Origin: Panicum virgatum
Lineage: Eukaryota; Streptophyta; Magnoliopsida; Poales; Poaceae
Length of the DNA stretch: 64,000 nt
Direction: 5' to 3'
Assembly (NCBI RefSeq): GCF_016808335.1
Contig: NC_053146.1
Span: 27,310,938 to 27,374,937 of the forward strand
Shown: positions 11,335 to 22,419 of the stretch, piece by piece
Layout: each line of letters opens with the position of its first letter
Position numbering within the stretch: the stretch's first letter is position 1
Program-made: the position numbers and the translations under genes
Notes under the pieces: generated by a model
Seen by the model: only the letters and a program-made list of their open reading frames with translations
The model's database searches: none
Told to the model about the DNA's origin: nothing

Positions 11335-12987
11335 TTACTCGATAGCCGATTGTATCTGACGACGTAGCTCCTTGCATTCACCCGTGGAATGAGTGAACGA
11401 GTGGTGCCATTTGCAGTACAGTCTTCCCTGTAGCTCTTGTGCCATCGGCAACTTGTGATTCTCTGGGAGCTTCAGCTGTTTTTCTTTGAGGAGCAGATCA
11501 AACATCTGCTCCGCCTTGGTCACGTCGAAGTCGAAGCCCTTCACAAGTACCTGATGTTTGACCCATTTACACGGGACAGGGTTTGCCCCCCGGGTCCACT
11601 CTGCCACGGCTACTTCTTGCTCCTCGCCAGAGTCGTCAGATTCTTCAGCTTGTGCCATGCTTACATGGCGCTTGAACTTGTCCTGGTACAGCTCAGGATG
11701 GTAATGCTCGTATGCAGTAAGCTTCTGCACTAGGTGCGCCAGAGACGTGAACTCCAACTGAAAAGCCGCATCCTTGATCGGCTTAGCGAGTCCCAGGACA
11801 GCCAGATCGACTGCCTCCTTCTCTGTGATGCGCGACGAGTAGCATCGGTTCTTGACCTCCCTGAAGCGTTGTATGTACTCTGACACAGTCTCTCCCCGCT
11901 TCTGCTTGACTTGGGCGAGGTCGGCAATTCCAGCTTCTGCAGCTTCCGAGTGGTACTGGGTATGGAATTGATCTTCAAGCTGCCTCCAAGTCCGAATTGA
12001 ATCCGGAGCTAGTGACGCATACCATCCAAAAGCTGGGCCTGTAAGGGATTGGCCGAAGAACTGGACCCTCAATAGATCCGACACTGAGATCATCCCAGGC
12101 TGCGTTAAGTATCGGCTCACATGCCTGATGGAGCTGGCTCCTTCTGACCCATTGAACTTAGTGAACTCAGGGAGCCGATACTTGGGTGGCAACGGGATCA
12201 TGTCGTAGTCACTTGGATACGGCTTGGAATAGCCGATCGCCTTTCTCTTGGGCAGGATGCCGAACTGATCTCTCAGTATTGCACTAACCTGCTCCACACT
12301 AAGAACTCCTGGGGCCGATGGCTCAGCACTCGGCCCAGTAGCGTACTTTGCCAGCCACGCTTGTTTTTCTGTGTCTACTCCAGAAGCTCCTGGGTTCACC
12401 ACCTGCACCGAGCGTGCTGGACTGAAGCTGTCAGGGATGTAGGCGCACGTGTAGCCGTACGGAATCTCCTTAGGTGGCTCGGTGAGGAACTGGCCTTCTC
12501 CAGGATCACCGCCGATCCTGTGGACGACGTAGATCGGCGAGCTCTGTGGTCTGGGAGCTGCAAATGAGAATGGCAGTTGCGGCCTAGAATGCAGTGCAGC
12601 TTCCTTTGTGTGACTACCCAGGATTGGTCCCAATGGAGAGTACTGGTTCTTGATTATCTCCTGGATGACGCGATGCGCCATGCGCTCAAGCTCGTTCATC
12701 AGGCTCTGAGAATGCCGATGAAGTGAATGGGCCACCATGTAGTTCATCTCCTGACGCAGGGCCCTGGTGCACTCCTCTGATGGTACAGACAGGTCCACAT
12801 TGTCGAGAGCGCCTTCAGGCGAGAACCCCTTCCACCTGATGCCATGGTTGCGGGTCCTCTCAAAAGAGCCGATGAGATCAGCTTCCAGCAGAGCTTTGAC
12901 CTCATCATACTTCTCCTTGTGTTCAGGAGGAAGCTCTTCATACGTAACGGGCTTGAGAGCGGGTTCTTGATCTTGAGCTCCAGTCAT
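11335..12987 (-). CDS. Gypsy Gag protein (Retrotrans_gag)
   Basis: The frame encodes about 550 residues from an ATG at 12987 (MTGAQDQEPALKPVTYEELP). The Retrotrans_gag core lies in the second half: FGQSLTGPAFGWYASLAPDS, then TWRQLEDQFHTQYH, then VSEYIQRFREVKNRC. The frame is open back into the LTR, but the first ATG downstream of the primer site is the sensible start. Gag forms the particle that packages element RNA. An intact gag in an element lacking polymerase suggests selection for particle formation or recent insertion. The stop at 11335 separates it from a zinc-knuckle block that continues in the same frame. Confidence 0.9.
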   Translation of the reverse strand: MTGAQDQEPALKPVTYEELPPEHKEKYDEVKALLEADLIGSFERTRNHGIRWKGFSPEGALDNVDLSVPSEECTRALRQEMNYMVAHSLHRHSQSLMNELERMAHRVIQEIIKNQYSPLGPILGSHTKEAALHSRPQLPFSFAAPRPQSSPIYVVHRIGGDPGEGQFLTEPPKEIPYGYTCAYIPDSFSPARSVQVVNPGASGVDTEKQAWLAKYATGPSAEPSAPGVLSVEQVSAILRDQFGILPKRKAIGYSKPYPSDYDMIPLPPKYRLPEFTKFNGSEGASSIRHVSRYLTQPGMISVSDLLRVQFFGQSLTGPAFGWYASLAPDSIRTWRQLEDQFHTQYHSEAAEAGIADLAQVKQKRGETVSEYIQRFREVKNRCYSSRITEKEAVDLAVLGLAKPIKDAAFQLEFTSLAHLVQKLTAYEHYHPELYQDKFKRHVSMAQAEESDDSGEEQEVAVAEWTRGANPVPCKWVKHQVLVKGFDFDVTKAEQMFDLLLKEKQLKLPENHKLPMAQELQGRLYCKWHHSFTHSTGECKELRRQIQSAIE

Positions 12988-13039
12988 TGTTGCAGTAGAT
13001 GTTGTTGCCGAGAAGAGTCCCACCGAGCGTGCCAGAATG

Positions 13040-14621
13040 TGTTGTCGGTCGAAACCCACCAGCGAGCAGCGACGGGCAACACGAAGAGCCGGGAGGTTGC
13101 TGGGACGTTGGCAGGCACTGCTCCCTCATCGACGGCCCACAATTCCGTCACGCGCTCGGAGGTTTTGTGGAAAACCGGGCGTGCCACCTGACCTATACCC
13201 GATCTGGAGGGTGCGAACGTGCTCCGAACAGTTTCCTGCGTACAAAGACACGTGTAAACATAAGTCCGAGCCGTGGTCGGCTCCCCGGGACGACTCTTGC
13301 ATCGGCTTTAAAGAGCCGATCGAGTTCCGGTGTCAGATTGGATCTGATTGTATCCGGATATGATAAAATAAAGCAAATAACTATAAAACTGCTTCAAATA
13401 AATCTAATTGATCTAATCCACGATAGTAACAGCTTCACTGCTAGATCGGAACATCCTACACGTGACTAGGCCTAGCGAACATAACAGAAAACTAAACCAC
13501 AACCCAAAACAGAGGCCTAAGAACTAGCAAGAGTCGATTCCCGGAACAATCCCTATCTGGGCTAAGATAAAGCATCTATTACACCACCGGATCATCCAAT
13601 CCGTTTGCAAGGACTAACCTAGCAGATATTACGCCAACTCTTAAGATAAGAGCAAATCATAACAGATCAGATCTACTAAACATAAAAGAAGCAGGGTGTT
13701 GCCTTTACGCAGCTAACTCTATGCAACAAGAGCTAGTATAAGATGATAACATGATCGCGTAAAGACAACATGATATTCGTAGACAATAGGCAACAAAGCA
13801 CGACAGATCTACTAAAATCCATGCTACAAACATCAGGATAACTAGTACTACTCGCCATCAAAAACGCTTCAGTACGAGTAATACCAAGGTAAAAGCAAGA
13901 ACAATGCTGCCCTGATCACGCGAAGCGATCAGGGCAGCATGGCGCTTACTTGGATGAAACCCTAGAATTAGGGGTGGCGGTGCGCCGAGGTTTGTTGTGG
14001 TGGAGACACCCGCCGTGTGTAAACGAATGCCGTCATCTTTATTCAATAGCATATGGGTACATATTTATAGTCCGAAGACTTCTTGCCGTGCAAGGCAACC
14101 CCTAAACTCTTTCCTAACCGAAGACTAGAGATAGATTACAACTCAATAAGGACTCTAAGATTAGATAATATGATCTGGACTCTTTCCTCCACCGGTCTAG
14201 ATCTTCATGAAGCTTCCAAATATCAGCCGAAACATGCCGTATAGTTGTGGCAGATTCTGGTCGTCCTATTGTTTTGGCAATTCCCGTCGACTCCGAGCGA
14301 ATCTGGACGTGATTCTAGTTGTATTGGAAAGCTTATCTCCTTAGCTTTCCATGCATATCTAGAGCGCCCAAAACAGAGTCTGTATGTGGCCTGGGCGTCC
14401 ATTCTCGTACGGCCTCTTTCTGCAGTCCGAACCAGCCTCGCGAATAGACTGGGCTTCAACATGGATTAGGCCCGTGACCCCATCTCAGCTTCATCCTTGA
14501 ATGCCCAATTATCATTGTATTTGGCCAAACTTATGATATAAGCCTGGCTAAGTGGACTCCTTTACCGTGGGCTTCTTCTGACATTTGGCCTACCAATCCT
14601 GGTCAAATTCTGGCGATAACA
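13040..14621 (-). repeat. 5' LTR of the Gypsy element
   Basis: It has the same length and ends as the LTR at 6125-7706. It directly adjoins the primer-binding site (about 13018-13039) on the gag side. Confidence 0.95.
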
Positions 14622-14639
14622 GCAACTCACCCTTTGAGA

Positions 14640-15530
14640 AGGGCAGTTAGGGGAAGAGGAGCATATAGATGGTGTCCCTACCGTTGTCGGCGAGGAACTA
14701 GATACTGGAGGCATTGATAGCCATGGAGGCGATGATGTGGCTGTAGTCCTGGATGGCAGTGGGTCAGAGGAGAGAGAGCCCTGTAGGTGAGGGAAGCCAC
14801 TACCGACGATGGCGAGGATGAGGTGGCCCACTGGAGGAGTGCATCGTTGGGGGGTGAGGATGAGGTGGTAGGTGCCAGGGGAGATGTTATTGCCGAACTC
14901 TAAGGACCTAAGCGGCACTCCGAGGCAGAACGTCTCAGCGTGGAGCAGCATACTGGTGGGGCGATCGAAGGAGGACCTGAGCATGGCATTGTGGGCTTCG
15001 ATGACCATGAGCTCACCGGTGTTGAGCAGGAGCAATGCGGCGACGGGGTCATGAAGGTGCAGCGTGGACCATACGGGGTCGGCTGGGCAATGGACTCGAG
15101 GATGGTGGAGTCAGCGGTAATGGCAGTTCAAACTAGGGTCCATTCACCTTGGCTTCCACCGGGTTGGCGGCGGCAAGGACATTGCCTAGCCTAGCCACCC
15201 GCTCCTCAGACCCCACCACCTTGACGGCCTCGGCCTCAACAAGGACAACTAGTGCGAGCACCGTCATGGCCTCCTTCTGGAGCTCCTCGCTGGCCCCAAA
15301 GCCGAAAGTGACCTTGAAGAGCGCACTCGTGTGCTTGAGGGGGCCAACCGCGCTCGCTGGGCTAGGGCTGACCATGTGCCAGCTTCTGTTAAGGTGGAGG
15401 GGGCAGAGAGAGAGAGAGAGAGAGTTGAGGATAAGGATCGGATGGAGGACGGGAGAGGGATGAGATAGGACAAGGAGGAGAGGGGTGGGTGCATCCCGCT
15501 TGCTGCATTCAAAATTTGTAGGAGCAGTTG
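14640..15530 (-). pseudogene. Captured gene fragment in CACTA right arm, possibly B-lectin/S-domain receptor kinase
   Basis: Reading the minus strand, 15035-14880 gives LLLLNTGELMVIEAHNAMLR and then SSFDRPTSMLLHAETFCLG. This resembles the mannose-lectin (B-lectin) repeat of S-domain receptor kinases, where LLDSGNLV and SFDHPTDTLLPG are usual. A second open block at 15540-15133 (EELQKEAMTVLALVVLVEAE) is unassigned. Stops and frame changes break the region. Being inside CACTA ends, it looks like a host fragment carried by the transposon. The family assignment rests on short motifs only. Confidence 0.4.
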
Positions 15531-15760
15531 GGCCTGTCATCTACCCCTAGAAACCACCTCCATTATTTCTAGGTGTGGGTTATGACGTCACCCGCCCCTA
15601 GAAATAGTATTCTTAGGGGTAGGTGAGGGCATCACCCACCCTTGAAAATACTTTTACTAAGGCAGGTCAACTTCTACAGCAGTCTTGCTCCCTTTGTAAG
15701 AGTAGGACCCGCTCCTGGAAAAAATAAGGCATTCCTACAAATTGTTTTGTGGTAGTGAAG

Positions 15761-16516
15761 TATCCAACAAACATGTTCTATGAACATTTTTGGACATTGT
15801 TCCTCGCAGTGTCTGTGCCTATGCTTTGGAAAGATTGCTTCCATTTCAACTTGAATACTTGCAAGCATCAGCCTTGATGTCAAATATCTGGTTCCATCTC
15901 ATCTGTATCCTTTAGGGTGTAATATTGTGATAAATGTCCTATTACTGTTGAAAACATTTGAAGAGGCAAATAATTTCATATTATCTATATTTAGCAAAGC
16001 CACTTGATCCATCTGAAACTACTTTATTCTAGCATTGCTTCATTTGCTTGCATTGGTGTTTGTTTTTTATGTCAATCTGTCATGTTGTGTTGTCTTTCAA
16101 GGGTGCAACACTACATGATCTTACCTCACCATAGTGGAAGCGGCAATCCAATATGGTCCAAGTTCAACTTCAACATTGAAAAGCGGCATAATTGCAGACT
16201 ATATCTTGCTAACACGAAAAGGCCATTACAGTTACTTGCTGATATAAGTCAACAGACATGTGAAATAGGCATATCTAGGTAATCTAGCATATGTTGGCTT
16301 TATCCTTGATGTTAATTAGGAAGCAAGTGACATGTATATAGTTTGTATTGTGCCGTTGGATCTTGATAAGCTTCAAATGAGGAGCAAGTGACATGTGTAT
16401 AGTTTGCATTGTGGAAGCTCAAAAGAAGTTGTATTAGGCCTCTCTCAATAGAGAGTTTCATGGGCATCAAATTTCATACCACATCAGCAAAATTGGTGAT
16501 TTGACGAGGTCATTAT

Positions 16517-16553
<37 letters not shown>

Positions 16554-17330
16554 ATAGAGTAGTTTCATCAGATAAGAGATAAGTTTCATCCTCACGACAT
16601 CAAGCAGGTAAAGTTACCAAGTTTTAATTTTTGTAACAGTGCAATGATACTATGCGCTAAGACTCACTTTAATAGACTACCACTAGTTGGCATGAATCAT
16701 GGGAGAGAAGGGTGGGGGAGGGGGTTTACAACCTTATTTGGGTGCTCCAACAAAGAAGAGTAAAGAGTGCCGTCTATTATATACTTTCGAAAAAAGAAGT
16801 CTTCTATCCACTCACTATGTTATACAGTTTATCTATAACATTTTAATTATTGCAATTTACTCTCTCAGTTTTACTTTTGTAAAATAATTTCCCTTAGAGC
16901 CACCCTTGATCTTTAGGAATATGTATGAATTCTGCTAAGAGTGTAGATTTTTGTGCGCAAATTTTTAGGGTGCAATTTACCTCCTAGTTTGGGCATCTTG
17001 ATTCTTTCAATAAGTTCAGTTTATCATCAATTTTGTTTCTTCCATGACGCTCACATGAATTCCAAAACTTAGAGAGGTATCTTTTTTTATCTTACTATAC
17101 ACTCCTGCCATTTTGTCTTGATGGGCCTATAGCTGTTCGCCTGTTCACCTTGGCACAATATGACCAAGGCAAACGGGACTTACCATATTTTTTTTTCGAT
17201 TACACAGACATCCACAACGTATGCAAATTTACTCCTATGAACGCACGCATGCAAATCATGCCTTTATTAGCAGCTTCGAACCCCGCAGCCCACCACGTTC
17301 CTCCTCACCTTTTAAAGCCTCCTTGCCGGC
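15761..17330. other. Intergenic spacer with a GA microsatellite
   Basis: Mostly AT-rich. A (GA)n tract of about 30 bases lies near 16520-16551, inside a MITE-like stretch that starts TTAGGCCTCTCTC (about 16435). A short open segment at 16090-16280 has no family I recognise. No gene can be supported. Confidence 0.5.
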
Positions 17331-17580
17331 GCGAAAGGCCGGGCGGTCAAGATGGCTAGTTGGGCCTGGTAGCGTCGTGCTCCAGCAGATCCTGAGTTCA
17401 AATCTCATCAGAAGCGAATTTCAGGCTGCTAGGAGAAAAAAAACTCTCGCTGTGCTCGCCGCAAGGCTTGGCCCTCTCGGGTATGGGCTAGGGTTCGGGG
17501 GTTTCTCTACCCAGTTAGCCGGTTAGGCTTCCTCTTACTGAAAAAACGGTGGGGCCCGTTTCACACCCCGAGTTTTTTTT
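17331..17580 (+). mobile_element. tRNA-derived SINE, copy 2, with perfect target duplication
   Basis: The head contains an A-box-like TGGCTAGTTGGG and a B-box-like GAGTTCAAATCTC. The body shares AATTTCAGGCTG and GGGTTCGGGGGTTTCTC-like phrases with the SINE at 5419-5738, and it ends in a T-run. It is flanked by perfect 16-base direct repeats AAGCCTCCTTGCCGGC (17315-17330 and 17581-17596), which prove insertion by target-primed integration. Confidence 0.9.
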
Positions 17581-17596
17581 AAGCCTCCTTGCCGGC

Positions 17597-18600
17597 CTTC
17601 CTTGAAATCGTAGCCACTCCCCTTTTGGGCTGTCACCGCCGTAGCCACCACCATACCGAGCTCCTCCGCCAGTGGAATTCGCCGCCATCCAGACATCCCC
17701 CGCCGATTACATGCGCCTAGAGCTTCTACACTTTGTGTTCAACCTCCCCGCGCCTCCTCTCCTATCAAAACAATTTGGAATTCATGTGAGCTGCAGGCAA
17801 GAAAAAAAATTGATGATAAACTGAAATGATTTCCTGTGAGGACTCCTCAGTGTTAATGTTATTATAGTTATGCACCAATATTTTTTTCTAAACAAATTAC
17901 TCTACACGGGAATTGGAACGACCATCTATATATATCGACATCAACTCAAATAGGACGATACATAGTAGAGCAATGATTGCATGTATAATCTATACCTATT
18001 TCTAAAACAAGATTGATTTTCACATAAATTTTTAGATTAGTCCGCCTTATGCTATTGATAGGTGGATCTTAGTCCATCCCCGTATCCGATTCCGATACTT
18101 ATAACAATTTTGTCGGGCATAATTGGCCGGTTATTGCAAAACAGAAATTCCATGATACTTTACGAAATGGATGGAGGTTGAGAGGAATAAATTATTTATA
18201 GAATTTACAAGAAATTTTTTTTGACAAGTAAATTGAAACGAACAAGGCATGGACCTATCTTTCGGAAGTAGTCAATGGAGACGATGATCAGTGCCAAAAG
18301 GGTCGTGGAGACCAAGGTGTCTCCTAAATTCTTCCAAGACCCTCAAGATTATTCATGCGTTCATATTTGCATCATATATACAACTTTATCGTCCGTGTGC
18401 CCGCCGCTGGGGTTGTTTGTCTCATTTTAATAGCACTATTTCATACATTCTCGTAGGGTCGAGGTCTTCATTTTCTTGTGTCTAGAATATCTCCTGTAGC
18501 CCCTTTTACCTACATAATAAACATTAAAAATAACGAGAACTTAGTTTATACGCCACACAATCCGTGGGAACCTAAGCTCGTGAAGAACTCTTGTCCTGTG
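17597..18600. other. Spacer upstream of alpha-galactosidase copy 1
   Basis: AT-rich sequence with no gene or transposon ends that I can recognise. The distal part presumably includes the promoter of the next gene. Confidence 0.45.
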
Positions 18601-18621
18601 CTGGGCTGGCCTATCTCTGAC

Positions 18622-18629
18622 TATATAAA
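18622..18629 (+). promoter_or_regulatory. TATA box, alpha-galactosidase copy 1
   Basis: TATATAAA lies 108 bases before the ATG at 18730, a normal distance for a plant gene with a short leader. Confidence 0.55.
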
Positions 18630-18729
18630 GATATATATACACAGCGACATGGAAACTAGCTAGGAGACATTAAAGACTTCAGCACTCTCTTGCAGCAGAG
18701 GAACCTAGCTACCTGCCCACCTCTTTGTC

Positions 18730-21700
18730 ATGGAAGAGAAGGCCCCCTTCCGAGCTCTTCTCTTCCTCTTGCTCTCGACGTGGGTGGTAGCGATCCGGCC
18801 GGGAGAGGTCGGCGGTGACGACGGTGGTGAGGAGAACCGCTCTGGAGAATGGCCTTGGTCGAGCTCCACAGATGGGGTAACGGGTCTTTTAGCTTTAGTT
18901 TTAGAGATTTGTGGTGTTATTGTCCAAGTTTATTTATTCTTTAGAAAAGAACCATGGACATGCGTGTAGTCGTTTCGTGATGAGTTCTTTATTTTGCACA
19001 TGGATTTCCTGGTTTTCTCTTGTTCTTTTTCTTTTTTGCAGCTCTGATACATCCAAAGGTCTGTTTCTTTTTCAATGTTGGTAAAAAAAAAGTGTAAGAT
19101 GTGCATACTTTTTTAATAATAATTTCCCTTTTTTTTACTTCATTCGTGTTCTAAATCATTTTTTATTATCACTGAGGGAGAGAGTTGAATTTTCATTGAT
19201 AAGGTGTGGTACAATCACAAATTACAGCAGCAATGCAGGCATATATAGTTTGAAAGAAGGCAGCTCACTTTTAAGGCAGAACAAGGCTAAACCTTACACC
19301 GCTCGGCTAATTTGAAAGCATTTGTGTACTTTTGGTATATGTCACCTGAAACAGAGTCCTCTCAGCGCTTAAAATCCTCAGTTTCAGATCCAAGTACTTA
19401 AGAACACTGTAAATTCCAGTTTTGCCTCTAAAGGCAACTGTGAACATAGAAAGTGCTGGAATTTTTTGTTATGCACTTAGCACTATTTTTTTAACTAGCG
19501 CATCTCTTAACTAAATATGTTAAAAATTCAGGTGGAATAGTTGGAATCATTTCGCCTGCAATATAAACGAAGACATAATTCGACAAATCGGTAAGCTTAC
19601 ACTCCTCCAACCTTGAATCAGATGCAATTGCGCTACCAAATGCTGCAAAAATGATTATTTGCAAGTGCAGCTGATGCGATGGTGGATAGTGGCCTTGCAA
19701 AGCTTGGTTATGACTATATCAACATAGGTAGTCTCTTGATATTTCTTATCTTGTTCTTTCCTTATTTTGTTTTTTCCATTTCTCAGTTGAAAAAGAAATT
19801 TGAGAAATGAATGTTTCTTAAACTGCAGATGATTGTTGGGCAGCCTATGATAGAGACTCCCAGGTGTGCATTAAGTAGAACTGTAATTGTTGAATAAAGA
19901 GTAAAAGAAAATCTACCTGTTTCATTTTTATTCTCAGCAAAGTAAAACTAGATGACACTGCTGAAATAGGTACACTCTGCTCGATCAGTAAAATGAACAG
20001 CTTTCTTTGCTTTCACAGGGTAATCTTGTTGCAAATCCATCAACATTCCCATCAGGAATAAAGGTCCTAGCAGACTATGTGCACGGGAAAGGGCTCAAGC
20101 TCGGAGTTTATGGTGACGCAGGGTACACATAATTATTGAGAGCCACAAAGTTGTAGGAAAGATAATTATTAGATGGCAGAAATAGAACTCCATGACAGAA
20201 AGAATTCCATTCTTCAATTGCGGTTTCCCCTCTAAAATTACGTAAACCTTTCTCCTTTCAGGTCGCGAACTTGCAGCAATAAGATGCCTGGTTCGCTTGG
20301 ATATGAAGAGGAAGACGCTAAAACCTTCGCATCATGGGTACCTTTTGTGTCATCTTTTTTTAGATAATGGATAGAAATCGAGCCTCTATCCAACCTTTTG
20401 TTTCATCTAGATCGAAACTTTTTTAACATGTTCGGCTAGGTGCATCATAGAGGTAACCTGGTCACTAGCGTCCTGCAACATGTGATGTCTTTCTGCCTCA
20501 ACTGATGTTTTTCTTTTTTTATTTAAAATATTCAAAGGGAGTTGACTACTTGAAGTATGACAACTGCAATGACCAGGGACTGAGTCCACAACCAAGGTGT
20601 GCCTGAAAGATAATTCGATTTTAATAGGTCCTCCTTATCGTGCTATTTTGCGAAGACTGCTGAAACTGTCTTTCGACATTATTCAGATATATCAACATGA
20701 GCAAAGCGCTTCTGAATTCTGGGAGGGACATTTTCTTCTCCCTTTGTGAATGGTAACACTGCTGCTCTTTTAGTCTTTTGAAGCTGATCTAATTTTATGT
20801 TTGAACTTTGAACTCAGTTGTTTAGTTTTGAAAAATGTTTTTGTGTAGGGGCGTGGATGACCCAGCAACATGGGCAAGTGGTGTAGGAAACAGTTGGAGA
20901 ACAACTGGTGACATCCAGGACAACTGGGCAAGGTGAACATTATTTCACTTTTTTTTCTTTTGATGAGATCACCGAACATTAGTACATGCCATCATGAAAG
21001 GGTACAACTGTGTTGAAGAAGTATGCCAATTTTTTGTGAAGTTCACAAGGAACATGCCCTGCTCATTATTGCCACCAATGTCTGATGTGTATTCTTGCAC
21101 TGTCATGTTTCAGCATGACGGCCATCGCTGACACCAACGACAAGTGGGCATCATATGCAGGACCTGGTGGATGGAATGGTTAGTCCTTAGGGCTTAAGGA
21201 AGCTTTTTTTTAGGGCACTTGTGGAAGCCTTGGGCTTGCCATTTCTTGTATGCAGAATGAAATGCTATTTATGCTTTCAGATCCAGACATGCTGGAAGTC
21301 GGAAACGGAGGAATGACAACAGAAGAGTACCGCTCCCATTTCAGCATTTGGGCTCTGACGAAGGTAACGAAATGCATAACCATCACAACAGTAGAACTGC
21401 TCGTCTTCATGACCATGGCACTGAACCGCCGTGATGCAGGCACCTCTTCTGATTGGCTGCGACATCCGCTCTATGAGCAATAATACCAAAGAAATCCTCA
21501 GCAATCAGAATGTCATCGCAGTTAACCAAGGTAAAGTAAAAAAAAAACTGCATCCATTACTTTGGTTTTTTCCGCTCCTATTATGAAATATGAGCTGGTA
21601 CGATACCGAGCTTCAACGGTTCGTGAGTAGATGAGCTTGGGGTGCAAGGGCACAAAGTGCAGCAGGATGGAGACCAAGAGGTAAATACAAGAAGCTTTGC

Positions 21701-22076
21701 GCAATGTCATGAGTGGCAACCTAGCTTACATCCGTGACCTTGTGATCAGGTCTGGGCTGGGCCATTGAGTGGAGGGAGGGTTGCAGTTGTTCTATGGAAC
21801 AGAGGGTCTGCTGAAGCATCCATTACTGCAAACTGGAGCAGCATTGGTCTCAATGCATCGACCGTCGTTGATGCTCATAATCTGTGGACAGTAAGTCATT
21901 ATTTTTCTTGCAGTTGTCTCAAGCTTTAGCCCTTTCTTCGTGATGAATTCTCAAACTTGTTTGCTGTGTGTGATTTTGTTTGGTTGCAGAATGAGGTTAC
22001 ATCATCCGTGCAAGGAGAACTGAAGGAGACTGTGGATACTCATGCTTGCAAGATGTATGTGTTGACCCCAAAGTAG
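18730..22076 (+). CDS. Alpha-galactosidase (GH27), copy 1, frameshift in exon 1
   Basis: Fifteen exons: 18730-18876, 19532-19590, 19671-19727, 19829-19863, 20019-20122, 20262-20337, 20538-20596, 20687-20752, 20849-20932, 21114-21178, 21281-21363, 21440-21530, 21631-21680, 21750-21890, 21990-22076. All introns are GT-AG. The enzyme hydrolyses terminal alpha-1,6-galactose from raffinose-type sugars and galactomannans, usually in the wall or vacuole. Visible motifs are [25 protein letters not shown] (nucleophile Asp), NSWRTTGD (acid/base Asp), [15 protein letters not shown] and a C-terminal beta domain. The ATG at 18730 starts a signal peptide ([13 protein letters not shown]), but exon 1 is 4 bases longer than in copy 2, so the peptide is out of frame with [13 protein letters not shown]. 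In the catalytic frame a stop lies at 18788. The gene is therefore a pseudogene, or makes protein only from an internal ATG. Exons 2-15 are clean. Confidence 0.9.
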
Positions 22077-22269
22077 CTGTGCTGGATTCTCACCTTTGCA
22101 TGTACCTGTAAGAATCAACAGATTCAAAGTTTCAAACGTCCCAAAGAATTACGGGAAATAGATAAAAGACTATTACTTGTATGCATGGCTTCATGTGAAC
22201 ACCTAGGATCAAACAAAGTGAGAATTTGATCTGTCCTCCTCCTTAGGGTACCTGACGCTCTGTTGTCGG

Positions 22270-22356
22270 GCTGGTCAGTGGTCACCTCCAAACCTCTATT
22301 ACCCTGTTCTACGTCCAAACCTATTACTATGCATGCAAACGTTGCCTTTGGAATGT
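22270..22356. repeat. Direct repeat, left copy, flanking the LINE/hAT insertion
   Basis: GGTCACCTCCAAACCTCTA (22280-22298) and TTGGAATGTT (about 22349-22358) recur in the same order at 24158-24176 and about 24196-24205, on the far side of the inserted LINE. This is either an unusually long target duplication or a remnant of the gene-duplication unit. Confidence 0.6.
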
Positions 22357-22419
22357 TTTTTTTTTCCGAATGAAGATAGATTTTATTAATTGCTCAATGA
22401 AATATACAATCCTGAGCAA

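Larger units (their letters stand above)
6125..14621 (-). mobile_element. Ty3/Gypsy LTR retrotransposon with gag and protease only
   Basis: Two LTRs of equal length (1582 bases) enclose 5.3 kb. Gag and protease read on the minus strand, so 13040-14621 is the 5' LTR. Flanking pentamers are GCGAC (6120-6124) and GCAAC (14622-14626), a target duplication with one mismatch. The minus strand just inside the 5' LTR reads TTCTGGCACGCTCGGTGGGA, in the primer-binding position. A G-run polypurine tract abuts the 3' LTR. No reverse transcriptase, RNase H or integrase motif is visible, so the element must depend on proteins supplied by a relative. By eye I count roughly 37 differences between the LTRs, about 2.3 percent. 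Confidence 0.93.
5777..15757. mobile_element. Non-autonomous CACTA element, split by a Gypsy insertion
   Basis: The left end is CACTACTAAAAAAGG and the right end reads GTGGTAGTG, whose complement is CACTACCACAAAAC. Both ends are flanked by AAG (5774-5776 and 15758-15760), the 3-bp target duplication expected for CACTA. Subterminal repeats of a GGTGAGGG/CACCCACC type lie at both ends (about 5920-5945 and 15560-15650). Without the nested retrotransposon the element is roughly 1.5 kb and carries no transposase. Its right arm holds a captured gene fragment and a short GA tract. Confidence 0.85.

Noticed and set aside
16004..16282. Possible small gene of 92 codons in the spacer
   Set aside because: It starts inside non-coding AT-rich sequence, has no recognisable domain and no splice or promoter context.
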